Assembly (NCBI GenBank): GCA_003313425.1
Contig: NHZP01000010.1
Span: 1,426,001 to 1,490,000 of the forward strand
DNA from: Pseudopyrenochaeta lycopersici
Lineage: Eukaryota; Ascomycota; Dothideomycetes; Pleosporales; Pseudopyrenochaetaceae
Direction: 5' to 3'
DNA: 64,000 nt
The notes below the pieces were generated by a model. It had not been told where the DNA came from. It saw only the letters and a list, made by a program, of their open reading frames with translations, and ran no database searches. Shown here one piece after another: positions 1 to 11,747 of the stretch. The position numbers and the translations under genes were made by a program. Every line of letters begins with the position of its first letter. Within the stretch, counting starts at the first letter, position 1.

Positions 1-295
1 GGCCAAAACTTTGTGACATTCCACTGATAAGAGCATGACTATAGTGTTGCGTGAAAAGTCCCCGCTGATAGATTCCTCGGGCCTTTTCTGCTCAACGCAC
101 GAAAAGTCGGATAATTCCCGCGTCAATGGTCCGAATTCACCACTACTCTCCTCCCTTCGTACAACAAGGAGCAAATCATAATCCTGGTGTGCTGTCTTGG
201 CTTGCGGCAGATGAACCAGATATCTCGGCACAAGGAAGCATATTCTAGAGCGCGAATCGGCTCTATTCTGGCGAATGAAGACAAAAAAATCAGAT
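1..295. other. Left edge, downstream of the acyl-CoA ligase gene
   Basis: No gene is supported here. It lies 3' of the minus-strand ligase gene and probably holds its 3' UTR and terminator. Two similar short stretches, each with GAAAAGTC after a TTGCGT or AACGCAC context, occur near 45-60 and 95-110. A short plus-strand ORF starting at 187 overlaps the ligase 3' end and looks like chance. Confidence 0.4.
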
Positions 296-2156
296 TTATT
301 CGGTCAAGCTACTTAGATATTGGGCAACAGCTTCTTGGACACTGCACTTCACGATTTTTAACGTTCGATTGACTGGAAAATCGGATAGTCCGAGTTCTTC
401 CAACTCCAACACTGCATCCAGCGCATATCGTTTCCCCAAGCAATTGTCAATGTGCTGAATGATACTCTCCTCCGTCTTAGAATTCAGTCTCTTGACCACT
501 GCATACGTCGCTTCTCCAAGCTGCGCGTGTGGAATTCCGACTACGCATGTCTATACACGATATATTGTTAGTCTACGACAGGTTATAGCTTACGAGTATC
601 GAGAGAGGAGAATTCACCTGGGCATTTAGAAATTGTTCAACCAGGCTTTCCAGTGGACCAGGCATAATATCAACGCCGGCACGTATTATCTTGTCTTTAC
701 TGCGGCCCAATATGTAGATTATCCCATTGCGATCCATGATAGCTGTGTCTCCCGTTACGAACCACCTGCCCTCGGCATCATTGTAAAATGAAGTCTCGGA
801 TTCGCCTCCCAGATAGTGGTGAATGATGCTAGAACTGCGTATGTGCATCTCACCCTGCTCGCCCGTTGTAACCGTACTTTGTTTCTCGGCATTCCATAAC
901 CGTACTGTAGATCCTGGAGCTACCGTACCAATTGGGCATGTCTCCCCCAGAAATGGTATTTTGGACACTGGCAAGTCAAAGAATGGCCATCTGAATGCAG
1001 CAACGCCCTCAGACATTCCGTGATGCGTGCATATCCGTGCTTGAGGAAACAGAGTAGCACACTTGACGAGAACAGACTTGTTCACGGCGTCCCCTCCAAT
1101 TTGAATCGTCCGGACCGAGTTCAAATTGATGTGTGGCCGAGATTCAATCTGATCAGCTATCATATGCACCATTGAGGGAGAGAGAACGACAAATGTCGCA
1201 CCAAATGTGCCAATCGCTTCTATTGTGTCGTCAATGTGGAAACTGCGCCCAGGCATCAGAACAGTGCCACCTGTGCTCCACGTCTGTAAGATCTGCGTTG
1301 GCGCAATCGCCCGAGAGCTGTGCGCCTGCTGAAGTGCTCGGTAGGAGTTTTGTTCATTTAGTAGCCATGACCAAGACTTAAGGAAGTGCGTTTGGCCGCC
1401 CACACGTAGCGGACAACCCTTCGGCTTTCCCGATGTCCCAGAGGTGAAGAGAATCGAATGAATGCGGTGATCGTTGTCTTCTCTAGCTTGCTCAAGCAAG
1501 AATCCGGAATTCTCCTCCGAGAAGTCTGCGTCTGCAAATGTCGAAAGTGGCCACCACTCGCTTCCTGGGAAGGTTCCTTCTAGTATAATGCCAAAGGGAC
1601 GCGCAAGGCGAAGCTCTTCAACCGCTATGTCTACCGTGACTGCGCCGGCTAGGCCAGGAACCACAATGATTGAGGGCTTGAGAGAATGGAGCACATCTCG
1701 AAGACTTTTGTGTGAATCTGCCGCCAAAATGGATGGATCGATACAAGTCATTGTTAGTTTCATCAAGACGCAAGTCCATAGGAGTATGCAGAACTCGCCA
1801 CCATTCGGGATGCAGACAAGAATGGTTGAACCCGATTTGAGCCCCCTTTTTGTCCAATCAGTTACTAATCGTTGGGATGTCATCAATAACTCCATATATG
1901 TGATTGATAGGCAATCCTTCGTTATCGGCCTCGTTTTCAGATCAGATGGCCAGTTGGACGAGTCATCGCTTCTGAGTAGTTGTGAAAGATGTCCTGCAGA
2001 CTGATGCATGCAGATAACAGCTGTCGCATGAGGGTTTTTTTGAAGGCCTGTTTCTAGGCGCACAAAGATTGATTTTGTGTCGAACGAAGGCTCAACAGAC
2101 ACATCTGCCAGCTGTGGGCCATTGAATGCGCTTCTTTCAGTCTCCGATGCGACCAT
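296..2156 (-). CDS. AMP-dependent acyl-CoA synthetase/ligase (ANL superfamily)
   Basis: The CDS is complement(join(296..550, 618..2156)), 597 residues, with one 67-bp intron (GTGAAT...ATAG). The family activates a carboxylic acid with ATP to an acyl-AMP and usually passes it to CoA. The ATP-binding motif SILFTSGTSGKPKG is complete. The HHGMSEG region, the TGD motif before GRSKDKIIRAG, and a C-terminal PVNRTLKI with the late catalytic lysine follow in the expected order, so the enzyme looks whole. Exon 2 carries the small C-terminal domain (CVVGIPHAQLGEATYAVVKR). The start is the first ATG in frame; upstream codons are open only with a TTG start. It is the outermost gene of the polyketide cluster and points the same way as the anthrone oxidase gene. 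Such a ligase is not part of the basic emodin set, so its substrate is unknown; a carboxylated anthraquinone or a side-chain acid are both possible. Confidence 0.88.
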
Positions 2157-2459
2157 TGGCAAGCAAGTATCAAAGAGAGCAATAATTCGTGTGGGCAAGA
2201 ACTGAAAAGACGTATCTCAGGAGAAAGATCCAGGGTTTACTTTAAAGAGGCTAGGGGACTATATACAAGGTCCAGTGTCAATTTGGGAGACGACATTTTG
2301 AAGTATCTGTAGTCTAGGTACGGTATCAATCCCGAAGAATCCCCCGGCATCATTAACCATGTAAAAGTTCCGAGCGTACGTAGGGATACATCTATGGTAT
2401 TCACGGCTTTAGCTGCTTCGCGACTTGTACGCCTTGAGCACTAATTAAATGCATCAACC
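2157..2459. promoter_or_regulatory. Spacer holding the ligase promoter
   Basis: About 300 bp between two genes on the minus strand. It must hold the ligase promoter and the 3' end of the anthrone oxidase gene. The TCGGN3CCGA site seen in the other cluster promoters is absent; the closest is a CGG...CCCGAA arrangement around 2318-2336. No ORF is supported. Confidence 0.45.
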
Positions 2460-2993
2460 TTATGCTCCATAGAACAGTCCTATTCCGGCGCCAAACAATG
2501 GTAAAAGTGAGCGCACAAAATGTAAACGGCTCCATTCAACTATGAGATCCCTTGCAGGCTCAGCAGCGCTCGGCAGTGCTGCTATTGCTCGGTCTTGCGC
2601 CTGCAGGGCGAAAAGCTGGTTGTTTGTCGGAGCAAGAACAATCCATGTGAACGGCGCAATAGCGATTGTTATCCCACCCGCTAAGAGGAGTAATTTTGAT
2701 GGTTTTGGTCTTTGTTGTCTCGCATACGTATAGCCGTACAAAGCGCATGTTATTACAGCTAGCGCTGGCAAAAGGCCGCGGCCGCGGACATATATTTGCG
2801 ACCACACGGAGCAGAGGTGGGCCGTAGGTAACGGGGTGTTGACAAGTACAGGCATTGTTATGATGGATAAACTCATCATGGCGCCTGCATATCTTTTAAC
2901 GAGTATCAATGAGACTTAGCGTCATGCACACCTACCTGAGAGAAATGAGCCGGACACAAGAGCTAGACCTTGTACAACGCCGAGAGACACCAT
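2460..2993 (-). CDS. DUF1772 anthrone oxidase-like membrane protein
   Basis: The CDS is complement(join(2460..2884, 2936..2993)), 160 residues, with a 51-bp intron whose removal gives the family start MVSLGVVQGLALVSGSFLSG followed by AMMSLSIITMPVL. Proteins of this family (HypC, GedH/TpcL type) oxidise an anthrone to an anthraquinone without an evident metal or flavin cofactor, and sit in membranes. Hydrophobic segments are visible near residues 6-35, 60-80, 90-115 and the C-terminus (LLPLFGAGIGLFYGA). The length matches the family. It is divergent from the EthD gene across a 266-bp promoter with a candidate operator at 3101. In this cluster it would convert emodin anthrone, or its carboxylated form, to the quinone. 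The family assignment is from sequence pattern; the substrate is inferred from the neighbours. Confidence 0.85.
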
Positions 2994-3259
2994 TTTCTGT
3001 GCAACAGACTATTGTGAAGAGATTGAATAGTTACAACAATATCATATGAGTTCGTTGTGAGGCTTTAGTACAAACCAGCTTGAAGCCCGGGGTATTAGTG
3101 TCGGCATCCGAAATAATGGCCCGGTAGTCTCCAGATCACATGTCATCGCAACGATAGGTGGGGTTTGGAGCTTTAACTTAAAAAATACGGCAGTGGGGTT
3201 CTTTTATCATGATCATGCACTGACAGACCCCATTACCCACAAATTCAACCTATGTAACT
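2994..3259. promoter_or_regulatory. Divergent promoter, anthrone oxidase / EthD decarboxylase
   Basis: A 266-bp spacer between two divergent start codons, so one region should drive both genes. It contains TCGGCATCCGA at 3101-3111 and a CCCGGGG tract just to its left. Sharing one promoter fits consecutive steps of one pathway. Confidence 0.6.
3101..3111. promoter_or_regulatory. Candidate Zn2Cys6 operator TCGGCATCCGA
   Basis: A perfect inverted repeat TCGG-N3-CCGA. It also fits the looser AflR pattern TCG(N5)CGA. The same 4-3-4 palindrome occurs at 5564-5574 in the PKS/thioesterase promoter. Binding by the Zn2Cys6 protein at 24346 is an inference. Confidence 0.55.
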
Positions 3260-3781
3260 ATGGGTAGCACATCCAACACCGACGATCACGGTATTCCACC
3301 GTTTCCTCCTGGCAATCCAGAAAACCATTTCCTTTGCCTAACTATATGTGGCTATAAAAGGCCCGGTATGAGCGAAGAGGACTACAGACATCACATGACG
3401 AAGGTGTCGGCTCCAATGACCAAAGACTTAATGGTTAAGTATGGTGTGAAGCGATGGACTATGGTAAATTATCCTTCGATTTCTTATGATTGGGAGATGA
3501 GTTAATGAGACAAGATACACAACACGACTGAGAGTCGGTCCTTGATGAGCCGTCTTTTTGATCATCAGATGTGCAATCTTGCCGACTTTGACTGTTTCAG
3601 CCAAGTTGTTTTCAAAAATGTTGATGATTATAAAAAGATGAAGCAGGACCCTTGGTACAAGCAACATTTGATAGGCGATCACGAGAAGTTTGCGGATACA
3701 AAGAAGAGCCAAATGACCATAGGATGGATTACAGAATTCATCCGGGATGGGGAGGTCGTTGATAGTATGAAGGAAGGTTAG
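3260..3781 (+). CDS. EthD-domain protein, probable polyketide decarboxylase
   Basis: The CDS is join(3260..3463, 3515..3781), 156 residues, with a 51-bp intron (GTAAAT...CAAG). The splice joins RWTM to [16 protein letters not shown], which is the conserved core of the fungal EthD-like family. The C-terminal half ([30 protein letters not shown]) also fits. In the emodin-type pathways the EthD protein (TpcK/AgnL1 type) removes the carboxyl group of atrochrysone carboxylic acid after release from the PKS. It is soluble, with no signal peptide. It lies head-to-head with the anthrone oxidase and tail-to-tail with the MBL thioesterase. A dehydratase role is the main alternative; decarboxylase is favoured because an MBL thioesterase and anthrone oxidase are present. 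Confidence 0.85.
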
Positions 3782-4249
3782 ATGAAGTGACCCAACAAGG
3801 TTCAGAGCAATTTTTAAGGATCAAAGAAGTTCATGTTGTTTATTAGAGCTGGACATATTCACCTGAGTGTAAATTGGGTTCTACGAGCAGCCTGTCCTCG
3901 CATACAACACAGTCAACTCACATGTGTAATTATATCCTGAACTGAATTAAATCTCTGAATTGATGATTTGCTCTTGCGAGCAGTTATCATCCCATAGTTG
4001 TATGCGACCAAAGATCAGTTAGTAGCCAAGATCAGACGAACAATGTGTTGTGAAGCAAATCATTCATTTCGATTATGGCCATCATTCGTTATTAGTTGAC
4101 TGCTTTGAAAAGCATGCGGCCGTGCTGCTGTTCCTGTAACACTACCTCAGCTTAGCATGATAGTTCAATGTTTGCAGAGGCACCAAGTAAACGTTGCCGA
4201 AAAATGTATTGTCTAAACTCCATAATCATAAAGAATCCATAGGAAATTC
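3782..4249. other. Convergent spacer
   Basis: This lies between the 3' ends of the EthD and thioesterase genes. It is moderately AT-rich and should hold both 3' UTRs. No gene, repeat or clear stem-loop was recognised. Confidence 0.5.
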
Positions 4250-5257
4250 TCAGATCGTAATAGCACTCAAAGAGACTTGGACGATATTCGATGTCTTTGA
4301 AGAGGAAACGCGGCGTGGTGCCAATTGCTCGACAGCGTACCACCTTTTTTTCCCTAGTCTCCTCTCAAACGCAACTTTACCATCGCCAGCTAATTTTCGC
4401 AGCACTTCATCAGTAAAAGGCTCTAGTGCTAAGGTTCGGGTCTGCTCGTCTAGTGAATTGCCGTAAATCTCCACGACGATTTCTTGAACCGTAGCACTTC
4501 TCTCTCCACGACTGCGAACGCGGTTTAGAGCCTGAATAACTTGTCTCTCGCGCTTCAATTTTGTTGATAGTTCTCCCTTGATCTTATTCGCGAGATCAGT
4601 AAGTGTTATTCCATGAGCTGTATATCCAATCATGCAACCCTGATCGAGCATCTTCTGGAGGCTGGTCATAAATACCCCTAAATCTTCAATTGCACTTGTG
4701 CCATGGCCAAGGATGTTATCGCCAGTGAACATAGCTTTCTCTTCTTCAAGAATGAAACACATATGATCTGTTGAATGTCCCGGGGCATGTAGAGCTCGAA
4801 CAGTCGCACCCTCCACACGAAAGATCTGGCCGTTTGTGATGTTCTGTTGAGTTCTCTCCGGATCGTTCTTATACACGAAGTGCTTGAGTGTAGGATACAT
4901 CCGCACAAGATCAGGAGCCCCTCCAGAATGGTCACCATGAAAATGTGTAATGAGGACGTGAGATAAGGTTATCCCTTGTGAATCAAGCGTGCATTTAATC
5001 AGATCAGCCCATTCTGGCTCCCCACCAGACGTATCTATGAGTAACCGATGCGGCCCTGTTCCCACAATGTATGTGTTTGTGCCTTGTAAGGTGAACTTGC
5101 CAGGATTTTGGCCCAAAACGCGGATGACGCGGGGTGAGAGCTGCTCGACATCAGGTAGGACCGGGAGGTTTGCTGTCTGGCCCTTGAGATAGTCTTCGAA
5201 TGCACAGATGTTGAGCGATGTGTTTATCTGGCGGTAACCACCCTTGTCGCCCTCCAT
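4250..5257 (-). CDS. Metallo-beta-lactamase-type thioesterase of the PKS (ACTE type)
   Basis: A single-exon gene of 335 residues from the chosen start. The protein begins GGYRQINTSLNICAFEDYL and continues LGQNPGKFTLQGTNTYIVG, as in the thioesterases that serve PKSs lacking a TE domain (AptB, GedB, MdpF, ACTE). The zinc motif is THFHGDHSGG, with a further GHSTDHMCF histidine and FTGDNILGHG. It hydrolyses the finished chain from the ACP, giving atrochrysone carboxylic acid in characterised systems. In-frame ATGs also exist at 5284 and 5362; 5257 was chosen because family members start just before GGYRQIN. It is divergent from the PKS gene across a 0.9-kb promoter, a pairing common in this cluster type. 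The C-terminal tail after RRLGKKRWYAVE is slightly longer than I expect for the family. Confidence 0.9.
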   Translation of the reverse strand: MEGDKGGYRQINTSLNICAFEDYLKGQTANLPVLPDVEQLSPRVIRVLGQNPGKFTLQGTNTYIVGTGPHRLLIDTSGGEPEWADLIKCTLDSQGITLSHVLITHFHGDHSGGAPDLVRMYPTLKHFVYKNDPERTQQNITNGQIFRVEGATVRALHAPGHSTDHMCFILEEEKAMFTGDNILGHGTSAIEDLGVFMTSLQKMLDQGCMIGYTAHGITLTDLANKIKGELSTKLKRERQVIQALNRVRSRGERSATVQEIVVEIYGNSLDEQTRTLALEPFTDEVLRKLAGDGKVAFERRLGKKRWYAVEQLAPRRVSSSKTSNIVQVSLSAITI

Positions 5258-6183
5258 AATAATAGATTCCACATCAGATTTCATGACTGCCGTTGATGAG
5301 GTAGAAGTTTTCAGGTTATGTGATGTGATTGCGCAAATCAGGACATGCAGATTTTTCTGCATAAAATGCCTGTTGGTGATATCAACAATGTGCAATGAAT
5401 GCAATGTAGCAGGAGGAAAAAAACAATGTAATCCAAAGGAAGTAGAAAAGCTAGACAACCCGGGTATGCATACCTAATGACAAGTTTTGCAAACCTGAAT
5501 AGGTCTAAACGTTGTAATTGACCCGTATTATGTTAGTTGACGTATCGGATGTTTGTATTGCCTTCGGAACCCGATCTGTAGCTGGTCATGTTGTAAGTCT
5601 ATCCTGACTGTACAGATGGTAAGATACTTGCGACAACTAGGACAGATGTTATCAGTCAAACAGATAGTTGTTGATCTAGGAATATTACACCAGATAACTG
5701 GATTACATACCGGGACTTTGAATCACAGAGTAGACAAGATATTGGGCACGGAAAGTCGACTCTTCGGTTTCTATATTTGTAATCTCGCATTTCCGGGCTA
5801 AGATCCTAGGCGTACGATTGTAAGAAATTAATCGGGAGAAAGTAGCATTGCGAGATTGATAGGCACATTGCAAACTTCCCGTCAGTGCGCCCAGAACGGG
5901 TATTCAATTGCCCCGTGTCGCACTACGGGACAATGAAGTACGAATTGAGATTGGGAAAACTTCTAAACTTTGTGAGACGGCCATTTATCAGAGACAATAT
6001 TTACTGCCACACTGTCACTTATAGAAAATATTGAATCGCCACTGCAACAGATTCGACTGTAACTAGGAAACTCCTCTTGGCTCGAGTGTTGCCTGTCTTT
6101 GAAGTCTTCAACAGACGTTTTTATTTCATTAATTACATTTTGCTACGCTCTTGCGGTCACTCGTCTATCCTCTATCCCGATCA
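5258..6183. promoter_or_regulatory. Divergent promoter, thioesterase / PKS
   Basis: A 926-bp spacer between divergent start codons. It holds the palindrome TCGGAACCCGA at 5564-5574 and a wider CGGGTATTCAATTGCCCCG inverted arrangement near 5896-5914. An ORF at 5553-5801 has no recognisable content and was not called. Confidence 0.6.
5564..5574. promoter_or_regulatory. Candidate Zn2Cys6 operator TCGGAACCCGA
   Basis: A perfect TCGG-N3-CCGA palindrome that also matches the published AflR consensus TCGSWNNSCGR at every position. It lies 307 bp from the thioesterase start and 610 bp from the PKS start. It is the second copy of the motif inside the cluster (first at 3101). Confidence 0.6.
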
Positions 6184-9100
6184 ATGACAGTAGAGACCCT
6201 TACGCCCAGCTCGCTCGAGATGAGCAAGCTAGAGGTCATCTACTTCGGCAACGAGCTGCCAAAAGAAGATTTACAAGATGTATTTCGAAGACTACATCTC
6301 CACAGCAAAGATACCAGGCATTCACTCCTAGCTTGCTTCATCACCAAGTCTACAAAAGCAATCAAGGAAGAAATCCGCCGGCTCCCGTATGAACTAAGGC
6401 AACATGTTCCACCTTTTGAAAATATCTTGAGTTGGGCCGAGCATAACGATTTGAGAGACGGGATTCTTTGCGGTGCAGTTGTTGGTGTACTTCTGACCAT
6501 AGCGCAAATCGCGGCGTATATCGGGTAAGTGGCTGGTAGCTACGGTTCATATCTTGGCTAATCCCTGTGTGTAGCTATGTGGAAAAACACCCGAATATGC
6601 TGCATGATTACTCCAATACATTCAACGCGGGACTAGGGATTGGTTTGCTGGCATCTACGGCCGTCGCATTATCACCGTTGCCTACCGATTTGCCCTTGGC
6701 TGGAGCAGATGCGGTCCGTCTAGCCTTTCGTATGGGCGTTCACGTCCAAGGTGTCTCGGAGAATTTAGAGGCTCGGGACTTATCGGGACCTCAAGATACA
6801 TGGGCATATGTGGTACACAATGTCGACCCTGCTGTTGCCCAAAAAGAGCTCGACATAATACATACCAGCGAAGAAGAACCAGACACAGCCAGGATCTTTA
6901 TCAGCGCTATAAGCCCAACCTCAATTACCATAAGCGGTCCTCCGACGCGGCTAAAGGCAATTTTCAACAAGTCGCGCTACTTTAGAGACACCCGGTCGAT
7001 CGCTCTTCCCGTATTTGGCGGGATTTGTCACGCAGCGCACATCTACAACGAAAGTGATATCAATAGCATCCTTGATACCGGTGAAACGTCACTCCACACC
7101 GTTTCCATGAAGATTCATCCAGTGATGAGTATCTATTCGTCCAGTACCGGCCAGCCATATCTTGCCAAAGATGCAGTGGAGCTTTATGTCTGTGTGTTGA
7201 CAGAACTATTGACTCAAGCAATCTGCTGGGACCGCGTCATCAACGGTCTTGTTGAGGCAGCCAAATGTGCCAGTTCCTCTGAGGTAGTCCTGCACACATT
7301 TGGCAATTCATTATCACTTAACGATCTTATTACGGGCTTTACGACTGGTATATCCCACATTGACGTCTCTGTTAATAACCTCTCCGCATGGATTGCTCAG
7401 ACACTATCAGAAGAAGCGAGCCCTCGTGGTACAGCACAAGCAAAACTCGCGATTGTTGGTATGTCCTGCAGACTGCCTGGAGGCGCCACGAATACGGACA
7501 AATTTTGGGAGATTCTTGAGCGGGGACTTGATGTGTCGCGACGAATTCCCGCTGATCGCTTTGATATTGACACGCATTATGACCCCACTGGCAAACAGCT
7601 GAACAAAACTATGACACAGTACGGCTGCTTTATTGATGAGCCTGGCTTGTTCGATGCTCCATTCTTCAATATGTCCCCTCGAGAGGCCCAAGTTGTTGAC
7701 CCTCAGATGCGACTATCCCTTGTCACCGCTTTCGAGGCATTGGAGCGTGCTGGATACGTTGGAAATCGGACTGCATCTACTCAGCTGCAGCGCATAGGGA
7801 CCTTTTACGGTCAGGCAGCCGATGATTATCGTGAGGTCAACCAGGGCCAGGAAGTAAGCACCTATTACATCCCTGGAGGGTGTCGGGCCTTCGGTCCAGG
7901 TCGAATTAACTATTTTTTCAAATTTGCAGGCCCAAGCTATAGCATCGATACCGCTTGCTCCTCAGGTCTTGCAGCCATCGAGGTATGTCATGGTCAGAAG
8001 AAGTTTAAGTGTAAGAAGAACATGCGCTGATTTTTCATCACCAACGTAGATTGCATGTCAAGCACTATGGAATGGCGATGTCGACATGGCCGTAGCAGGC
8101 GGCGTCAACATTCTGACAAACCCCGATGGATTTGCTGGTCTTTGTAAGGGTCATTTTCTTACCAAAGATCACAATGCTTGTAAGACTTGGGATGCCACTG
8201 CAGATGGGTATTGCCGTGCCGATGGAGTCGGCTCGCTGGTGATCAAAAGACTTGAAGATGCCGAAGCGGACAATGATAACATCCTAGGTGTTGTTCTCGC
8301 AGCCGGCACTAACCACTCAGCGAATGCTGTCTCAATCACACACCCGCATGCGGGCCACCAAGCATATCTAGCCCGACAAGTGCTTCGCCAAGCGGGAGTA
8401 GACCCGTTGGATGTGTCTTATATTGAGCTACACGGCACTGGAACTCAAGCTGGTGACTATGAGGAGATGCAAGGCGTTTTGGATGTGTATGCACCTCTAG
8501 TCAGGCGCCGCAGCAAGGATCAGCCACTGCACATCGGAAGCGTCAAGGCCAACGTGGGTCACGGCGAATCCGTTGCAGGCACGACTGCCCTGATAAAGGT
8601 CTTAATAATGCTTCAGAAAAACGCTATACCACCACATATTGGTATCAAAACTGGAGTAAACCCTCGATTTCCCCAAGACTTCGCGAAGCGCAATCTCCAC
8701 ATCACATTTGATAACACATCTTGGCCGAAGTTGGCAGGGAAGAAACGGGTTGTAGCAGTGAACAATTTTGGAGCAGCTGGCGGAAATACTATGATGATAC
8801 TCGAGGACGCCCCAACTCGGATCCGCGAAGGAGTTGATCCTCGCAGTACCTTTGTTGTCACCATCTCAGCCAAAACCAAAGGTTCCTTAGCTGGCAACAT
8901 CGAAAACCTTATCTCGTATCTCGAAAAAAATGAGACTATTAGCCTCGCGGACCTATCGTACACGACAACGGCACGCAAATATCATTTCAGTCATCGCTTG
9001 GCTGTTGCTGTTGCAGACGTTGGCGCCCTAAAGAAGCGGTTGACATCCCGATTGGCTGAAGTTGAACAAATTAAACCTATCGGGAAATCAGGGCCTCCAA

Positions 9101-11747
9101 CGATTGCGTTTGCCTTCACTGGCCAAGGAGCCTCGTATAAGTCTATGAGTCTGGAGCTGTATCATCACTCCCCAGTATTTCGCAGGGAGATTAGTCTCCT
9201 TGACTCCCTTGCACAGGCTCAAGGCTTCCCATCATTCGTTCCTGCCATTGACGGTTCTCATCCTCAGGGCCACGCCCATGACCCAGTTGTTACCCAACTA
9301 GCATTAGTCTGTGTTGAGATTGCCCTGGCGAGATATTGGATGTCCCTAGGAGTGAAACCAGACCTTGTCGTCGGTCATTCACTCGGCGAATATGCTGCCT
9401 TGCATGTTGCCGGTGTCGTCACAGCGAGCGATGTAATATTTATGGTTGGACGTCGAGCTCAGATGCTGTCCAAGAAATGCACGATTGGAAGTCACACGAT
9501 GGTAGCTGTCCGTGCGAGCCTCATGCAGATCCAGAAAGTAGTAGGAGATCAGCCATATACTGTTGCTTGCCTTAATGGACCTTCGGATACGGTACTCAGT
9601 GGAACCAAGGAGCAGATGGACAATGTAGTTGCATCAATCGAGGCAGCAGGTTTCCGTTGTATTAAGCTGGATGTTGCTTTTGCCTTTCATTCCGAGCAGA
9701 TGGATCCGGTCCTAGAAGACTTTGAGGCGGCCTGCAAGAGCGCTGTGTTATTCCAGGAGCCTAAGTTGCCGGTCATCTCCCCACTCCTTGGCAAGGTAGT
9801 TTTCGATGGCAAGACACTCAACGCAAACTATATGCGCCGTGCAAGTCGGGAGCCTGTAGACTTTGTATCGGCTCTAGAGAGTGCTCACCAAATTTCCACT
9901 ATCAGCGAGGAGACGGTCTGGATTGAGATCGGACCGCACCCAGTTTGCACCGGCTTTGTCAAATCCATCATATCCAACAGCCAGCTGGTGGCAATTCCTT
10001 CAATTCGTCGCGATATTGATAACTGGACCACTATGTCTGAGAGTATGGCTATTTTGCATCAGGCTGGACTTTCAATTAACTGGAACGACTTCCACCGCCC
10101 GTTTGAAGCTCATCTTCGTCTTGTGGACTTGCCAACTTATGCTTGGAGTGAGAAGAACTACTGGCTGCAATACAATGGAGATTGGTGCCTAACTAAGGGT
10201 AATACATTCTATGAGAAGACAAAAGAATCTGCGACAGAGCTAGACTTTCCCTTGTCTTTGGCGCGGAGCGAGATCCAAACATCAACGGTACAGCAAATTA
10301 TAGAGGCTCGCACGAACGGCATGACAGGAATAGTTGTAATGCAGTCTGATTTGATGCAAAGGGATTTCCTTGCTGCAGCTCATGGTCATCGTATGAACAA
10401 TTGCGGGGTTGTGACATCGGTAAGGTGGATTCATTAGAAGACTACTTTATGGATTGCTGACTTTTGAACACGCAGTCCATCCACGCGGATATTGCTTACA
10501 CCCTCGGCCAATACTTGTACCGGAAGTTCTATCCTAATGCCAAAGATATCAAGTTGAATGTAGCGAACCTTATCGTGACCAAAGGACTGGTGGCCAACAG
10601 CGACACCAAAAAACCTCAGGTGATTCGAGTGAGCGCAAGTACCGTTGATATCGGCTCTGGCGTCATCGATATGACTTGGGAAACCGTAGACAGCAACGAC
10701 AGCAGCAGGTGTGAGCAATTTGCAACTGCTAACGTACTCGTCGAGAATGCCTCAGACTGGGTTTCGACTTGGAGCCCGATCGCTCACTTGCTCCACGGAC
10801 GCATTGAGACGCTGGAAGGCCTGGCCAGTGAGGGCAAAGCGAACAGTTTCTCTCGACATATGGCTTACAAACTGTTTGCCAGCAATCTGGTCGATTATGC
10901 GGACAAATACCGCGGCATGCAATCGGTTATAATCCACGACCTCGAGGCCTGCGCCAATGTGCAGCTCACAGACAAGGAGGGTGGCACTTGGACTGTTCCT
11001 CCGTACTTTATCGATAGTGTCGCACATCTGGCTGGCTTTGTCATGAACTGCTCCGACGTCATCGATACACAAAATAATTACTGTGTTACTCCAGGCTGGA
11101 AGTCAATGCGGTTTGTCGAGCCTTTGGTTGCGGGTGCCAAGTACAAATCGTATGTGAAGATGATTCCAACCGAGGAAGACCCTTCTGTGTACCTAGGAGA
11201 TGTATACATTCTGCAGAGAGAAAGTTCTCATATTATAGGAATGGTCGGTGGCATCCAGTTCCGTAGATACCCTCGCATTTTGCTGGGTCGATTTTTCTCG
11301 CCCCCTGATAAATCCACGCATCAGGAGATTAAAGGGGAAAAGGTAGCCGCTCCCATGGCTGCACTTGCTCATGTTAGCAAAGAAGACCATAACGACACAT
11401 CTACTACGATACACGCTATGCAAAACCCGCCTAAACCGTCCGCACCAGCACACAAGACGCCTACACCTGTACAGATGCATGTTGAGGTGCGGGAAGCGCC
11501 CACAGAAACTTCAACAGATTCAATAACATCCAAAGCATTGTTCCTAATTGCTAATGAGGCAGCCCTTGAACTTGAAGACTTGGTAGACGATGCTGATTTC
11601 ACCAACTTAGGTGTCGATAGTCTCATGTCATTAGTTATCTCGGAAAAACTGCGAACGGAACTTAATGTTACTGTTAGTGGTAGCCTCTTCTTAGATTATC
11701 CTACAATTGGGGAGTTACGAAGGTGGTTGGACGAGTATTATAGCTAG
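6184..11747 (+). CDS. Non-reducing polyketide synthase, SAT-KS-AT-PT-ACP, no TE
   Basis: The CDS is join(6184..6524, 6575..7982, 8050..10419, 10476..11747), 1796 residues, with introns of 50, 67 and 56 bp that all restore frame at conserved blocks. Domains: SAT about 1-370 ([19 protein letters not shown]); KS about 403-800 ([19 protein letters not shown] with the Cys near 575, [17 protein letters not shown]); malonyl AT about 935-1230 ([16 protein letters not shown] with Ser near 1026); PT about 1310-1640 ([11 protein letters not shown] with the catalytic His, [12 protein letters not shown] with the Asp); a low-complexity Pro/Thr linker; and one ACP (LGVDSLMSL, Ser near 1753). There is no thioesterase, Claisen cyclase, methyltransferase or reductase domain. 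This layout with a separate MBL thioesterase defines the atrochrysone/emodin/endocrocin group. ATG 6184 was taken; ATG 6220 ([11 protein letters not shown]) is possible. Catalytic residues look intact, although a RIP-damaged retroelement begins only 291 bp downstream of the stop. Confidence 0.95.

Noticed and set aside
823..2004. Plus-strand ORFs of 66-176 codons
   Set aside because: They lie antisense to the ligase gene, whose minus-strand frame has all family motifs.
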